NCBI RefSeq assembly: GCF_003234185.1
Contig: NZ_QKSM01000002.1
Span: forward strand, 1-64,000
Length of the DNA: 64,000 bases
Direction: 5' to 3'
Source of the DNA: Curtobacterium sp. MCSS17_008
GTDB lineage: Bacteria; Actinomycetota; Actinomycetes; Actinomycetales; Microbacteriaceae
Of this stretch, positions 17,152 to 26,743 are shown piece by piece; position 1 is the stretch's first letter; the number at the start of each line of letters is the position of its first letter. The notes below the pieces were generated by a model. It made no database searches. It worked only from the letters and a program-made list of their open reading frames with translations, and was not told the DNA's origin. Made by a program: the position numbers and the translations under genes.

Positions 17152-18162
17152 TCAGCGGGGGAGCGCCCCGAGCACCTCGGCGGCGCGGGCGGCGTCCTCG
17201 GCGCTGACGTCCAGGTGGGTCACGAGCCGGACGCTGCGCGGGCCGAGCTGCATCACCCGGACGCCTTGTCGCGCGGCCGCGGTCACGAAGCCGGGCGGGT
17301 CGGCGACCTCGGCGAAGACGATGTTCGTGTCGACCGTGGCCGGGTCGACGTCGAGCGCCGCGGCGAGCACCCGGGCGTTCGCGTGGTCCTCGGCGAGTCG
17401 GTCGACGTGGTACCGGAGCGCGTGGCGTCCCGCTGCGGCCAGGAAGCCCGTCTGCCGCATGCCGCCGCCGTAGCGCTTCCGCCAGATCCGCGCCGCGTCG
17501 ACGTGCTGCCGCGACCCGACGAGCACCGAGCCCACGGGAGCGCCGAGGCCCTTCGACAGGCAGACGGACACCGTGTCGTAGCCCTCGGCGAGCTCGCGGA
17601 GCGGGGTGCCCGACGCGACGTGGGCGTTCCAGAGCCGGGCGCCGTCGAGGTGCACCGCGATCCCGTGCTCCCGCGCGAAGGCCTGCACGGCGCGGACCTC
17701 GTCGACGGGCTGGACGGTGCCGCCGCCGAAGTTGTGCGTGTTCTCGATCGCGATCGCCGTCGTCGACACGCTGTAGGCACCCGCGTTCGGCTCGGCGACC
17801 TCGGCGACCGCCGCGGCCACGAGCCGTCCGCGCTCTGACGGCCACGTCCGCGTCGTGATGCCCGAGAAGACCGCGGCGGCGCCGAGCTCCGCACGGACGA
17901 CGTGGGCGCGCACGTCGGCCAGCAGCTCCTCGCCCGGGGCGACGTGCAACCGGAGACCGAGCTGGTTCGCGAGCGAGCCGGTCGGGGTGAACAGGCCCGC
18001 CTCGTGCCCGAGCAGGTCCGCCACCTCCTGCTCGAGGGCGTTCGTCTCCGGGTCCTCCCCGAAGACGTCGTCACCGACCTCGGCCTCGGCCATCGCCCGG
18101 CGCATCGCGGGCGTGGGGCGGGTGACGGTGTCGGAGCGCAGGTCGATCGGGGCGTCGGTCAC
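17152..18162 (-). CDS. ltaE: Low-specificity L-threonine aldolase
   Basis: A 336-residue PLP enzyme that cleaves L-threonine/allo-threonine to glycine and acetaldehyde. Family marks: [31 protein letters not shown] at the N-terminus, [10 protein letters not shown] (the aspartate contacting the PLP ring) and [12 protein letters not shown] with the Schiff-base lysine Lys204. Length is normal. The GTG start at 18162 has a TANNNT box 6 nt before it. It is divergent from the phosphoesterase gene and 118 bp from the start of the GCS2 gene; no metabolic link to either is evident. Confidence 0.9.
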   Translation of the reverse strand: MTDAPIDLRSDTVTRPTPAMRRAMAEAEVGDDVFGEDPETNALEQEVADLLGHEAGLFTPTGSLANQLGLRLHVAPGEELLADVRAHVVRAELGAAAVFSGITTRTWPSERGRLVAAAVAEVAEPNAGAYSVSTTAIAIENTHNFGGGTVQPVDEVRAVQAFAREHGIAVHLDGARLWNAHVASGTPLRELAEGYDTVSVCLSKGLGAPVGSVLVGSRQHVDAARIWRKRYGGGMRQTGFLAAAGRHALRYHVDRLAEDHANARVLAAALDVDPATVDTNIVFAEVADPPGFVTAAARQGVRVMQLGPRSVRLVTHLDVSAEDAARAAEVLGALPR

Positions 18163-18168
18163 CAGGCA

Positions 18169-18174
18169 ACGCTA
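18169..18174 (-). promoter_or_regulatory. -10 box, leaderless promoter of ltaE
   Basis: On the minus strand TAGCGT ends 6 nt before the GTG at 18162. The divergent -10 box at 18209 is only 35 bp away, so the two promoters share one short control region. Confidence 0.5.
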
Positions 18175-18208
18175 ACGCGCTGCACAGACCGGCGACGACG
18201 CACGTCGC

Positions 18209-18214
18209 TACCGT
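18209..18214 (+). promoter_or_regulatory. -10 box, leaderless promoter of the phosphoesterase gene
   Basis: TACCGT lies 7 nt before the ATG at 18222. It overlaps the earlier start candidates at 18213 and 18216, which argues for 18222 as the true start. Confidence 0.5.
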
Positions 18215-18221
18215 GATGCCC

Positions 18222-19142
18222 ATGCAGCCGCCCGCACCCGGATCCCTCCGCATCCTGCACCTGTCCGACACACACCTGACCGGCGACGGCGCCCTGCACC
18301 AGGGGTCGGTCGACACGACCACGGCGCTCGACGCGGTCCTGGGGCACGTCGACGGTGTGCCCGGGGTCGGGCTCGTCGTCGTCTCGGGCGACGTGTCCGA
18401 GGACGGCAGTGCGGAGTCCTACCGCACCGCTCGCGAGCGGATCGGCGCCTGGGCAGAGCGGCACGGTGCAGCGCTCGTGCTGGTCCCCGGCAACCACGAC
18501 CTGCGCGAGGGGTTCCGCCAGGTGCTCGCCAACGGGCACGTCCTCGGCGAGGGCGGCAGCCCGCTCGCGCACACCATGGAGTACCTGCCACCGACCGTCC
18601 CGGTCTCGGGGCAGACCACCGTCGCGGGCTTCCGCGTCGTGACCGTCGACACGAGCGTGCCGGGAGCCGGGTACGGCGAGCTCAGCGGGACCGCGCTCGA
18701 GCGGCTGCGCTCCGCGCTCGCCGAGGAGCCCGTCCCGCACGGCACCGTGGTCGTCCTGCACCACCCGCCGCTGCCCTCGCCGACCCTGCTGCACGAGGCG
18801 CTGCGCCTGCAGGACCCCGAGGACCTCGCCGGCCTCCTCGACGGGTCCGACGTGCGCGTCGTGCTCGCTGGTCACCAGCACCACCACGCGGCCGGCTCGC
18901 TCGCGGGTGTCCCGGTGCTCGTCGCCCCGGGAGTCGCGAACGACACCGACGTCGTCGGCCCGTACGACGAGGAGTCCGCCCACGTCGCCCACGGAGCGCT
19001 CGTCGTCGACGTGGCCGCCGACGGCTCCGTCTGGTCGACCCCGGTGCGCGTCACGGATCCGGACCGCGACGCACTCGCGTTCTCGCTCGACGCCGACACG
19101 GTCGCGCGCATCGCGCAGCAGGCCGGACCCGCCGCGCGCTGA
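18222..19142 (+). CDS. Metallophosphoesterase, CpdA/Icc-like
   Basis: A 306-residue calcineurin-like phosphoesterase. All metal-binding blocks are present: [32 protein letters not shown] and AGHQHHH. This layout matches 3',5'-cyclic-nucleotide phosphodiesterases of the CpdA group, but related proteins act on other phosphoesters. No signal peptide. The start at 18222 is chosen from the -10 box spacing; 18213 (GTG) and 18216 (ATG) are in frame. It is divergent from ltaE. Confidence 0.82.
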   Translation: MQPPAPGSLRILHLSDTHLTGDGALHQGSVDTTTALDAVLGHVDGVPGVGLVVVSGDVSEDGSAESYRTARERIGAWAERHGAALVLVPGNHDLREGFRQVLANGHVLGEGGSPLAHTMEYLPPTVPVSGQTTVAGFRVVTVDTSVPGAGYGELSGTALERLRSALAEEPVPHGTVVVLHHPPLPSPTLLHEALRLQDPEDLAGLLDGSDVRVVLAGHQHHHAAGSLAGVPVLVAPGVANDTDVVGPYDEESAHVAHGALVVDVAADGSVWSTPVRVTDPDRDALAFSLDADTVARIAQQAGPAAR

Positions 19143-19210
19143 GCGCGCCCGGCGCACCACGCGCGGTCCGGAGGTGCGGCGCGGCCCGACCCGCGCCTGG
19201 CGTCCGCACC

Positions 19211-19264
19211 ACCGTCGGACGGGAGGCGCGTCGCCGTCCCGACCCGCGCCTCCCGTCCGACGGT
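19211..19264. terminator. Perfect 20-bp hairpin of the GGGAGGC/GCCTCCC family
   Basis: Arms 19211-19230 and 19245-19264 pair perfectly around a 14-nt loop. It follows the phosphoesterase gene and precedes the oxidoreductase gene, both on the plus strand, so it probably separates the two transcripts. Confidence 0.7.
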
Positions 19265-19346
19265 CCGCGGCCCGGTACCCCTCGCTCACGGACACCGCTC
19301 CGGCGTCGCGAGTACACCGGAGCCATGCCCACGGAAGGAGTCCCCC

Positions 19347-20408
19347 ATGCGCATCGGTAGTGCAGTGCAGTACGACCGGTACGGCGGGTTCGACGTCGTC
19401 GACCTCGTCCCGCAGGAACGTCCCGAGCCCGGACCCGGCGACATCGTCGTCGAGGTCGTCGCCGCCGGCCTCAACCACGTCGAGCGGTTCCTCCGCGAGG
19501 GGCGGCTGCGCGACCACGTCGAGCTCGAGTTCCCCGCCCACCAGGGCGTCGACTTCGCCGGCATCGTGCGGGCGCGTGGCGCCGAGGTCCGCGACCTGAA
19601 GGTGGGCGACGAGGTCATGGGGCACGCGCCCGAGGGTGGCGCGCACGCAACCTGGGTCCGCGTACCCCGCGGTGCCGTGGTCAAGAAGCCCGAGCACGTC
19701 GGGTGGGAGGTCGCGGGCGGCCTGTACCTCGCTGGCGCCACCGCCGTGACGATGGTGCGCGACCTGCGCCTCGGCCCGGAGGACACCGTCGTCATCACAG
19801 CGGCGGCCGGCGGTGTCGGGCACATCGAGTGCCAGCTCGCCCACGACGCCGGCGCGACGGTCATCGCGCTCGGCAGCCCGCGCAACCACGACTACCTGCG
19901 GCAGATCGGCACCCTGCCCGTCGCGTACGGCAACGGGGAGGAGGACCGCATCCGTCAGGTCGCCGGCGGCCGCCCGATCACCGCCTTCATCGACAACCAC
20001 GGCGACGACGCGGCGAAGGGTCTCGCGGCCCGCCTCGGCGTGCCCGAGGGGCGCTTCGTGTCCTCCGAGCAGCGACGTGACGTCGAGATCCGCTTCCTCC
20101 GCGCGCCGGCCGAGGACGAGGAGGCCCGCGAGCTGCTCACCCTGCTCGCCGGGGCCGTACAGGACCGCCGTGTCCAGGTGCTCATCTCGGGGTTCTACCC
20201 GTTCGAGTACATCGTCGACGCGTACGAGGACCTGGCGGAGATGCGCTCGCGTGGCAAGGTCGTCATCGGCATGCAGACCGTCGAGACCGGAGCGCGGTTG
20301 GACTGGTACCGCTCGGAGAAGGCCCGGGACCTCCGCGACCGGTACGCCGACGAGCGCGGCGCCGACACGGAGACGATGGCCGGCGGAACGGCGAGCCCGG
20401 AGGCCTGA
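19347..20408 (+). CDS. Zinc-free medium-chain oxidoreductase, quinone oxidoreductase-like
   Basis: A 353-residue MDR-superfamily enzyme. The N-terminal GroES-like domain carries HQGVDFAGIVRARG; the nucleotide-binding fold has VVITAAAGGVGHIECQLAHDAGATVIALG (Ala-Ala-x-Gly-x-x-Gly for NADPH). The zinc-binding cysteines of alcohol dehydrogenases are absent. A ~40-residue C-terminal extension (from ETGARLDWYRSEKARDL) goes beyond the usual 320-330 residues. Start by a GGAAGGAG ribosome site before ATG 19347. Substrate unknown. Confidence 0.82.
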   Translation: MRIGSAVQYDRYGGFDVVDLVPQERPEPGPGDIVVEVVAAGLNHVERFLREGRLRDHVELEFPAHQGVDFAGIVRARGAEVRDLKVGDEVMGHAPEGGAHATWVRVPRGAVVKKPEHVGWEVAGGLYLAGATAVTMVRDLRLGPEDTVVITAAAGGVGHIECQLAHDAGATVIALGSPRNHDYLRQIGTLPVAYGNGEEDRIRQVAGGRPITAFIDNHGDDAAKGLAARLGVPEGRFVSSEQRRDVEIRFLRAPAEDEEARELLTLLAGAVQDRRVQVLISGFYPFEYIVDAYEDLAEMRSRGKVVIGMQTVETGARLDWYRSEKARDLRDRYADERGADTETMAGGTASPEA

Positions 20409-20420
20409 GCAGCTCTGCCG

Positions 20421-20464
20421 ACGGGTCGGGCCCGGTGTCCGGTGGGACGCCGGGCCCGACCCGT
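20421..20464. terminator. Bidirectional terminator hairpin
   Basis: Perfect 15-bp arms (20421-20435 and 20450-20464, ACGGGTCGGGCCCGG and complement) with a 14-nt loop sit exactly between convergent genes ending at 20408 and 20482. Confidence 0.7.
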
Positions 20465-20481
20465 TCGCGGTCCCGCTGGCG

Positions 20482-21324
20482 TCAGCTCAGGACGTCCTTC
20501 GTGGCGAACCGGCCGTACGCCAGCGCGCCGAAGACGACCACGTAGCCGAGCTGCAGCAGCGTGTTCGACCCGAAGGAGTCGAACGAGATCGGGTCGCGGA
20601 GCAGGTCGCCGAACCCGAGCCACAGGTGCGAGAACAGGAACGGGTGCAACCAGTCGAGCTGCGGCAGCTGGTCGAGCACCTGCGACACCCCGGCGAGCAC
20701 GACCGTCGCCGCCATCGCTCCGACCGGCACCGTCGTCAGCGTCGAGGCGAACAGCCCGATCGCGGACAGGCCGAGCATCGAGAGCGTCACGTAGAGCGCG
20801 AGCAGCACCGCGCGTCCGGCGTACGACCACCCGCCGACCTGCGTGCCCGAGAGCAGTGTGACCGGCCCGATCGGGAAGAGCAGCGCGCCGACCGCCGCGC
20901 CGACGAGCACGACCAGGAGCGTCGCCGCCAGGCAGAACGCCACCGCGCCGACGTACTTCACCAGGATGAAGCGCACGCGCCCGGTGGGCGCGACCAGCAG
21001 GTAGCGGATCGTGCCGTGCGACGCCTCGCCCGCGACGGTGTCGCCCGAGACCACGCCGACGGTGAGCGGGAGGAACAACGGGATCGACACGGTGAGGGCG
21101 GTGAAGGCGACGAACAGGCCGTTGTTCGTGATGTCGCCGAGGAACGCCGGACCGCCGGAGTCGGCGTCGGTGGTCAGCCGGACCGCGATCGCGATGAGCA
21201 CCGGCACCAGTGCGAGGGCACCGAGCATCGCCCAGGTCCGTCGGCGCCGGAACAGCAGGGCGAGCTCGGAGCCGAGCAGGGCGAACGGCCGGGATGACCG
21301 CCGGGCGGTGTCAGGCTGCGACAT
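20482..21324 (-). CDS. ABC exporter permease (ABC-2 superfamily)
   Basis: A 280-residue membrane protein with six predicted helices (about residues 32-50, 80-105, 125-150, 165-190, 200-225, 255-275). GVVSGDTVAGEASHGTIRYLLVAPTGRVRFILVKY is the cytoplasmic coupling region of this permease type (NosY/BcrB-like). It starts 14 bp inside the end of the ATPase gene, so the two are co-translated. With the LolA-like protein it forms a three-gene export unit of unknown substrate. Confidence 0.82.
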   Translation of the reverse strand: MSQPDTARRSSRPFALLGSELALLFRRRRTWAMLGALALVPVLIAIAVRLTTDADSGGPAFLGDITNNGLFVAFTALTVSIPLFLPLTVGVVSGDTVAGEASHGTIRYLLVAPTGRVRFILVKYVGAVAFCLAATLLVVLVGAAVGALLFPIGPVTLLSGTQVGGWSYAGRAVLLALYVTLSMLGLSAIGLFASTLTTVPVGAMAATVVLAGVSQVLDQLPQLDWLHPFLFSHLWLGFGDLLRDPISFDSFGSNTLLQLGYVVVFGALAYGRFATKDVLS

Positions 21325-22294
21325 CGAACCCCTCTCCGGTGAGCGCGACGAACAGGTCCTCGAGGGTGCCCCCGCCGACGGCGACCCCACGGACACGGAC
21401 GTCGGCGCGGACGAGTTCGGCGGTGATCGACTCCGGCAGGAGGTCGGCGGGCAGGTCGGCGACCAGCGTGTCCGCGCCGGCGTCCCGTCGGGGCGTCAGC
21501 CCGAGCCGGACCAGCACCGCGGCGGCCTGCCCGACGTCCGGCGTGCGGACGGTGACGGTGCGGCCGCCCGTCGCGCGGAGCTCGTCGAGTGACCCCTGCG
21601 CCACCAGGTGCCCGCTCCGCATCACGGCGGCGTGCGTGCAGACCTGCTCGATCTCCGCGAGCAGGTGGCTCGAGACGAAGACCGTGGTGCCGTCGTCGGC
21701 GAGGGAACGGATGAGGTGCCGGACCTCGCGCGTGCCCTGCGGGTCGAGCCCGTTCGTCGGTTCGTCGAGCACGAGCAGGTCCCGTGGGGCGAGCAGGGCG
21801 TTCGCGAGGCCCAGGCGCTGCTTCATGCCGAGCGAGTACGCGTGCGCCTTCTTGTCCGCCGCGTGCGTGAGGCCGACGCGCTCGAGTGCCGAGGCGACCC
21901 GGTCGCGCCGTGTGCGTGGGTCCGAGGTCGGGTCGGCGGCGTCGAAGCGCAGCAGGTTCGCGCGGCCGGTGAGGTACGGGTAGGACGCGGGACCCTCGAC
22001 GAGGGCGCCGACGCGGGGGAGCACCTCGCGCAGCGAACCCGGCACCGGGCGGCCGAGCACCTCGATCGCGCCGCTCGTCGCCGACGACAGCCCGAGGAGC
22101 ATCCGGATCGTCGTGGTCTTGCCGGAGCCGTTCGGCCCGAGGAACCCGAAGACCGAGCCGCGGGGGACCGCGAGGTCGACGCCGTCGACGGCGCGCTGCT
22201 TCCGGAAGACCTTCACGAGTGCCTCGGTGCGCACCGCGAGCTCCCGCTCGGCCGTGCGTCCGCCGTGCTGGTCGGACCCGGCTCCCGGGGTCAC
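21311..22294 (-). CDS. ABC transporter ATP-binding protein, BcrA-like
   Basis: A 327-residue ATPase. Walker A GPNGSGKTT, the atypical signature YSLGMKQRLGLANAL usual in the bacitracin/lantibiotic-exporter class, Walker B LLVLDEPTNGLDPQG and switch motif VSSHLLAE are intact. The C-terminal ~100 residues form the accessory domain of that class. The GTG at 22294 overlaps the stop of the upstream LolA-like gene (GTGA), showing an operon. No histidine kinase or antibiotic-immunity gene is nearby, so a resistance role is not supported. Confidence 0.87.
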   Translation of the reverse strand: MTPGAGSDQHGGRTAERELAVRTEALVKVFRKQRAVDGVDLAVPRGSVFGFLGPNGSGKTTTIRMLLGLSSATSGAIEVLGRPVPGSLREVLPRVGALVEGPASYPYLTGRANLLRFDAADPTSDPRTRRDRVASALERVGLTHAADKKAHAYSLGMKQRLGLANALLAPRDLLVLDEPTNGLDPQGTREVRHLIRSLADDGTTVFVSSHLLAEIEQVCTHAAVMRSGHLVAQGSLDELRATGGRTVTVRTPDVGQAAAVLVRLGLTPRRDAGADTLVADLPADLLPESITAELVRADVRVRGVAVGGGTLEDLFVALTGEGFDVAA

Positions 22295-23382
22295 TTCGCC
22301 GCGGCGACCAGGGCGGACGCCGGCACGGCGCCGGCCAGGACCCGGCCGTCGTCCGTCAGGTAGACCGACACGAGCGAGGTCTGCACGGCCCGGCCGCCGT
22401 CGACCGGCTTCGTCAGCTGGTCGAGGAGCCCGGAGGCGTCGGCGTCGGCGTCGGCGTCGAGCGCGGAGCGGTCCGCCGTGCCCGTGGGCAGCTCGACCAC
22501 GGTGCCCCATCCGGACCCGGTCACGGTCGGCTCGGTACCGCGACGGTCGTCGCCGTGCCCGCGGGAGCCCTGCCGGTGCTCGTCGGACAGGTCCTCCGTG
22601 CGGACCTCGGCGCCCGACGGCGGGGTGAAGTCGAACAGGCGGGCGGCGGGGGCGCCGTAGTCGAGGTCGGTGAACCCGACCTGGAACGCCGGGTCGTCCT
22701 GCCCGGCTGCCGTCACGGTGACCCGGAGCGGCAGACCCGTCTGCTGGTCCACCGCCAGCCGGACGCTCCCGACGAGCGTGTCGTCGGACCGTGGCGTGAG
22801 CGTGACCTGCCACGCGTCCTGGCCCGCGACGCGGACCGCGGTGGGGTCGGACACACGGGTGGCCGGCGTGATCGCCTGCACCGCGCGGTCGGCCACCTCG
22901 GCCGGCGTCGTCGAGCCGGCGGTCGGCGTGCCGGCGGTCGGCGTGCCGGCGCGGTCGGGCAGCGTCACGTGCACCGCCTCGCGCTCCGCCGAGTCCCAGG
23001 TCCAGACGTCCGACCCGTTGCGGACGACGTCCTGCTCGGCGAGCTGCTGCGTCAGCTGGAACCGCTGCTTGTCCGGTCCGTCGACGTAGACCCGGGCGGT
23101 GTGCGAGGCGGTGAGGAGCCCGAGCACGTCGGACGCACCGTCCTCGAGCGACGATCCGCCGCTGCCGGTGGGGAGCTCGGGCAGGCCGAGGTCGCTCGTC
23201 TGCGACAGCGTGCCCGAGTACTGCGCGTCGCGCGACGCGGCGATGCTCGCCAGGACGTCCGCCGCGGTGGGGTCCTTCCCCGCCACCGGATCGGCCGCTG
23301 CGTTCGCGATGACCGGCGCGGCGACGGCACCGGCGACGACGACCGGCGCGATGACGGCGGGCAGCCAGGCTGACTTCTTCAT
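22291..23382 (-). CDS. LolA-like secreted lipoprotein-carrier-fold protein
   Basis: A 363-residue protein with an N-terminal export signal (KKSAWLPAVIAPVVVAGAVAAPVIANA, cleavage near residue 30). The rest matches the pattern of actinobacterial LolA/MucB-like proteins: TAADVLASIAASRDAQYSGTLSQTSDLGLP, VYVDGPDKQRFQL, DVWTWDSAER and TGLPLRVTV, which form an open beta-barrel that can hold a lipid-like ligand. A GTPTA repeat near residue 150 and a DADADADA run near 320 are low complexity. It is the first gene of an operon with an ABC exporter, suggesting the exporter handles an amphiphile. RBS GGGGA before ATG 23382. Confidence 0.72.
   Translation of the reverse strand: MKKSAWLPAVIAPVVVAGAVAAPVIANAAADPVAGKDPTAADVLASIAASRDAQYSGTLSQTSDLGLPELPTGSGGSSLEDGASDVLGLLTASHTARVYVDGPDKQRFQLTQQLAEQDVVRNGSDVWTWDSAEREAVHVTLPDRAGTPTAGTPTAGSTTPAEVADRAVQAITPATRVSDPTAVRVAGQDAWQVTLTPRSDDTLVGSVRLAVDQQTGLPLRVTVTAAGQDDPAFQVGFTDLDYGAPAARLFDFTPPSGAEVRTEDLSDEHRQGSRGHGDDRRGTEPTVTGSGWGTVVELPTGTADRSALDADADADASGLLDQLTKPVDGGRAVQTSLVSVYLTDDGRVLAGAVPASALVAAAK
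22915..22944. repeat. 15-bp in-frame tandem duplication
   Basis: Two exact copies of GCCGGCGGTCGGCGT inside the LolA-like gene produce its repeated Gly-Thr-Pro-Thr-Ala segment. Confidence 0.6.
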
Positions 23383-23474
23383 CGGTTCCCCTTCGGAGGC
23401 TGGGTGGAACGGCGGAACGGTGGAGCGGTGGGTCGCGAGCACCGTACGTCGGGCAGCCGACAGCGCGCTGGGGA

Positions 23475-23972
23475 TCAGCCGTCAGCGGCTCGGGCCGTCG
23501 TGTCCGCGCCCACCGGGGCCGAGCCGTCGTACCCGCAGATCGCCCGGACCTTGTCGGCACTCGCCGAGGTGGGGTCGAACGCGTAGCCGAGCCACTCGTG
23601 GACCAGGCGGCGGGCGAGCTCGACGCCGACGACCCGCTGCCCCAGGCACAGCACCTGGGCGTCGTTCGACCGCACCGACCGCTCGACCGAGAACGAGTCG
23701 TGCGCGGTGACGGCACGGATGCCCGGCACCTTGTTCGCGCTGATCGCCACACCGAGCCCGGTGCCGCAGACCAGCACCGCCCGGTCGGCTCGACCGTCGG
23801 CGACCATCCGCGCGGCCTCGACGGCGACGTGCGGGTAGGCGGTGTGCCCGTCGGCGTCCACACCCACGTCGACCACGCGCACCACGCGGTCGTCGGCCTC
23901 GAGGTCCCGCTTGAGCACCTCCTTGTAGTCGAACCCGGCGTCGTCCGAGCCGATCACGAGACGGAACGTCAT
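23475..23972 (-). CDS. RpiB/LacAB-type sugar-phosphate isomerase, probable D-erythrulose-4-phosphate isomerase
   Basis: A 165-residue isomerase. [17 protein letters not shown] (phosphate binding), [10 protein letters not shown] and [27 protein letters not shown] carry the active-site cysteine and the expected Asp/His residues. The fold serves ribose-5-phosphate isomerase B and related aldose-ketose isomerases. Its ATG overlaps the stop of the Dak-type kinase gene (ATGA), and in mycobacteria RpiB-like enzymes next to such kinases isomerise D-erythrulose 4-phosphate to D-erythrose 4-phosphate. That role is inferred from context; plain ribose-5-phosphate isomerase activity is the alternative. 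Confidence 0.8.
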   Translation of the reverse strand: MTFRLVIGSDDAGFDYKEVLKRDLEADDRVVRVVDVGVDADGHTAYPHVAVEAARMVADGRADRAVLVCGTGLGVAISANKVPGIRAVTAHDSFSVERSVRSNDAQVLCLGQRVVGVELARRLVHEWLGYAFDPTSASADKVRAICGYDGSAPVGADTTARAADG

Positions 23973-25711
23973 GCCGTCACTCCTTCCTGCTGTGCGGTGT
24001 GCACGGCGAGCACCTCGCCCACGCGTGTGAGGACCATCCCCATCGACGTCGCGCCGGCGTCGGGTGTGCCGAGGCTCTTCTGGGCGAGCGGGCGGGCACG
24101 GCCGACCCGTGGCGCGAGGTCCGCGGTCGCCGCGGCCGCGTCCACGGCGACCGCTGCCGCCGCTCGCCAGGCCTCGGGCAGTCCCGTACCGGCGGCCACC
24201 TCGTCACGCAGTGCGTCGACGAAGGGCAGCAGGGCGTCGAGCAGCGTCTTGTCCCCTCGCGACGCGCCGCCCAGGTGCACGATCGCGTCGGCGAACGCCT
24301 GGGCGGCCTCCACGACCTCGCCCGCGCCGATGCACGCGGCGTCGTCACCGAGCGTGCTCCCGAACGCCTCGAGGGCCGCACCCCACAGGACACCGGAGGT
24401 GCCGCCCGCGCACGCGGCCCACGCGGCGCCGGCGCGGCCGAGGACGAAGGCGACCCCGGCCTCCCGGTCGGTGTGCTCGACGGCCCGCCGGGCCGCACCC
24501 GCCCCCTTCACCATGCCGCGCCCGTGGTCGCCGTCGCCCGCGACGGCGTCGATGCGCCCGAGCGTCTCCTCGGCGTCGCGGAGGAGCTCGTCCACCGCGA
24601 CGATCGCGGCCCGCGCGGTCGCGGCAGCCGACCGGGAGGCACCGCTCGCCGCCGGCACGACCGTCGCCTCCGCCGTCGCCTCGGCCACCGCCGCAGCCGG
24701 CACGAGCGCGGCCACCGGCGCGGCCACCTTGCGGTAGGCAGGCGTGTAGGCGTCCGCGCGCCAGAGCCGCTCGAGCTCGTCGTCGAGCCACTGCAGCGTG
24801 AGCGAGCACCCGCCCATGTCCAGGCTGGTGACGAGTTCGCCGACCTCCGGCTCGACCACCTGGAGCCCCGCGCCGGTCAGGAGCGGCAGGACCCGCCCCC
24901 ACAGCAGGAAGAGCTCCTCGTACTTGGTGTCGCCGAGCCCGTTGAGGACCGGCGCCACCCGGGTGCCGGCACCGTCCGGGCGGTGCGCGAGGAGCCGGTC
25001 GACCAGCAGCGAGGCGAGCTCCGACGCGGACAGCACCGGGACGTCCTGGATGCCCGGTTCGCCGTGGATGCCGAGCCCGAGCCCGAGGTGCCCTTCCGGC
25101 ACGCGGAACAGCGGGGCGGAGGCTCCGGGCATCGTGCAGCCGGAGAACGCGACGCCGATCGTGCGCGTCGCGGCGTTGCAGCGTCGACCGGCCCGCTCGA
25201 CCTCGTCGAGTGACGCGCCGGCGGCGGCAGCGGCGCCCAGCGCCTTGAACACCGCGAGGTCGCCCGCGATCCCGCGACGATCGGCCGCGGACCGGGCCGA
25301 GGCGACGTCGTCGGTGACCGCGACGACGCGGGTCTCGATGCCCTCGGCGCGGAGCCGCTCCGCCGCGAGCCCGAAGTTCATCCGGTCGCCGGCGTAGTTG
25401 CCGAAGGACAGGACGACCCCGCGCCCCTGGTCGGCGGCCTTCGCGACGGACCAGACCTGCGCGGCCGAGGGCGAGGTGAAGACGTTGCCGACGACGGCCC
25501 CGGTCGCGAGGCCCGGGCCGACGAGGCCGCAGAAGGCCGGGTAGTGGCCGGAACCGCCGCCGACGACGACGGCGACCTGCGGGTCGGCGCCGGCGGTGGG
25601 CAGGGAGACGACGCCGCCGTGGACGGCACGGACCCGGTCGGCGTAGAGCGCGGTCCAGCCGGCGAGCTGGTCCTCGGCGAAGTCCTCCGGGGCGTCGTGG
25701 ATCGTGGTCAT
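23969..25711 (-). CDS. Two-domain dihydroxyacetone kinase family protein, probable erythrulose kinase
   Basis: A 580-residue fused DhaK-DhaL kinase using ATP. DhaK (residues ~1-335) has [31 protein letters not shown] and GIHGEPG with His216, which binds the ketose covalently. A short Ala-rich linker leads to DhaL (about 360-575) with the nucleotide/Mg motif GDGDHGRGM (392-400) and GGTSGVLWG. Such kinases phosphorylate dihydroxyacetone or tetruloses. The RpiB-like isomerase downstream and SDR dehydrogenase upstream favour D-erythrulose (inference). The ATG at 25711 has an AGGACAG ribosome site. It is divergent from the SDR gene. Confidence 0.85.
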   Translation of the reverse strand: MTTIHDAPEDFAEDQLAGWTALYADRVRAVHGGVVSLPTAGADPQVAVVVGGGSGHYPAFCGLVGPGLATGAVVGNVFTSPSAAQVWSVAKAADQGRGVVLSFGNYAGDRMNFGLAAERLRAEGIETRVVAVTDDVASARSAADRRGIAGDLAVFKALGAAAAAGASLDEVERAGRRCNAATRTIGVAFSGCTMPGASAPLFRVPEGHLGLGLGIHGEPGIQDVPVLSASELASLLVDRLLAHRPDGAGTRVAPVLNGLGDTKYEELFLLWGRVLPLLTGAGLQVVEPEVGELVTSLDMGGCSLTLQWLDDELERLWRADAYTPAYRKVAAPVAALVPAAAVAEATAEATVVPAASGASRSAAATARAAIVAVDELLRDAEETLGRIDAVAGDGDHGRGMVKGAGAARRAVEHTDREAGVAFVLGRAGAAWAACAGGTSGVLWGAALEAFGSTLGDDAACIGAGEVVEAAQAFADAIVHLGGASRGDKTLLDALLPFVDALRDEVAAGTGLPEAWRAAAAVAVDAAAATADLAPRVGRARPLAQKSLGTPDAGATSMGMVLTRVGEVLAVHTAQQEGVTA

Positions 25712-25802
25712 GGTGGGGCTGTCCTGTCGTGGTCGAGGCGCGAGGGACGAGGGGAGCGGACCGTGGCGCACGGGGCGCCGGGTCCGGCCAGGTCGCGACG
25801 AC

Positions 25803-25860
25803 GGTACACCATCCGGTACTCCAGTCCAGAACATCACGTACTGCTACGGTGGCGTGGTAC
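25803..25860. promoter_or_regulatory. Divergent control region with repeated GGTAC sites
   Basis: Between the divergent kinase and dehydrogenase genes, GGTAC occurs at 25803, 25814 and 25856 and GTAC at 25838. The spacing suggests a repeated operator for the nearby SorC-family regulator, but no single long palindrome is evident. Confidence 0.3.
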
Positions 25861-25884
25861 CCACCGACTCGCAAGGGAGCGACC

Positions 25885-26691
25885 ATGACCACCGACCTCG
25901 CCGCGGCCCTCCGTCCGGGCCCCGCCACCGTCGACCTCACCAACGACCTCACCGGCCGCACCGCCCTCGTCACCGGCGGCGCCTCGGGTATCGGCGATGC
26001 CGTCGCCCGGGCCTTCGCCGAGCGCGGCGCCCGGGTCGCGATCGTGGACGTCCGCGCCGACGCCGCCGCGTCCGCCGCCGCCGACCTGCCCGCGGTCGCG
26101 GCCGGGGCGCACCTCGGACTCGCGTGCGACGTCACCGACGACGACTCGGTCGCGAGGGCCGTGCAAGCGGTCCTCGACGCGGCGGGGTCCGTCGAGGTGC
26201 TGGTGAACTGTGCCGGGATCGTCGCGCTCGACGCCGCCGAGGACCTCGGCACCGGGGCGTGGGCGCGCACGCTCGACGTGAACCTCACCGGGACGTTCCG
26301 GCTCGCGCAGGCGGTCGGCCGCCACATGCTCGACGCCGGTGCCGGACGGATCGTGAACATCGCCTCGCAGGCCGCGCACGTCGGCCTCGACCGGCACGCC
26401 GCCTACTGCGCCTCGAAGGCCGGCGTGCTCGGTCTGACGCGGGTGCTCGCACTCGAGTGGGGCGGCCGCGGGGTCACGGTGAACACGGTGTCGCCGACCG
26501 TCGTGCTCACCGACCTCGGTCGTGCGGCCTGGGCGAACGACGCCGGCCTCCGGCACCAGGACGAGATCCCGACCGGCCGCTTCGCGACCCCCGCCGAGGT
26601 CGCCGCCGCGGTGCTCTTCCTGGCGAGCGACGCCGCCGGCATGGTGAACGGCGCCGACCTGCGGGTGGACGGCGGGTTCACGATCCGCTGA
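25885..26691 (+). CDS. Short-chain dehydrogenase/reductase, probable tetritol dehydrogenase
   Basis: A 268-residue classical SDR. The NAD(P) loop is TGGASGIGDAVARAF (about residues 34-48), NCAG follows strand 4, the active Ser is in VNIASQAAH and the catalytic Tyr/Lys are in YCASKAG. An Asp at the end of strand 2 (IVDVRAD) favours NAD over NADP. It is divergent from the erythrulose-type kinase and followed by a SorC-family regulator, so oxidation of a C4 polyol such as D-threitol to erythrulose is a reasonable inference. RBS AAGGGAG before ATG 25885. Confidence 0.82.
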   Translation: MTTDLAAALRPGPATVDLTNDLTGRTALVTGGASGIGDAVARAFAERGARVAIVDVRADAAASAAADLPAVAAGAHLGLACDVTDDDSVARAVQAVLDAAGSVEVLVNCAGIVALDAAEDLGTGAWARTLDVNLTGTFRLAQAVGRHMLDAGAGRIVNIASQAAHVGLDRHAAYCASKAGVLGLTRVLALEWGGRGVTVNTVSPTVVLTDLGRAAWANDAGLRHQDEIPTGRFATPAEVAAAVLFLASDAAGMVNGADLRVDGGFTIR

Positions 26692-26743
26692 CCGTCGGGC
26701 CGGACTACGATCCGAGTGTCGAGCACGAGAAGGGTCCCGTCGC

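Noticed and set aside
20482-22294. Antibiotic-immunity role for the BcrA-like ABC exporter
   Set aside because: No sensor kinase, response regulator or biosynthetic gene is near, and a LolA-like gene leads the operon.
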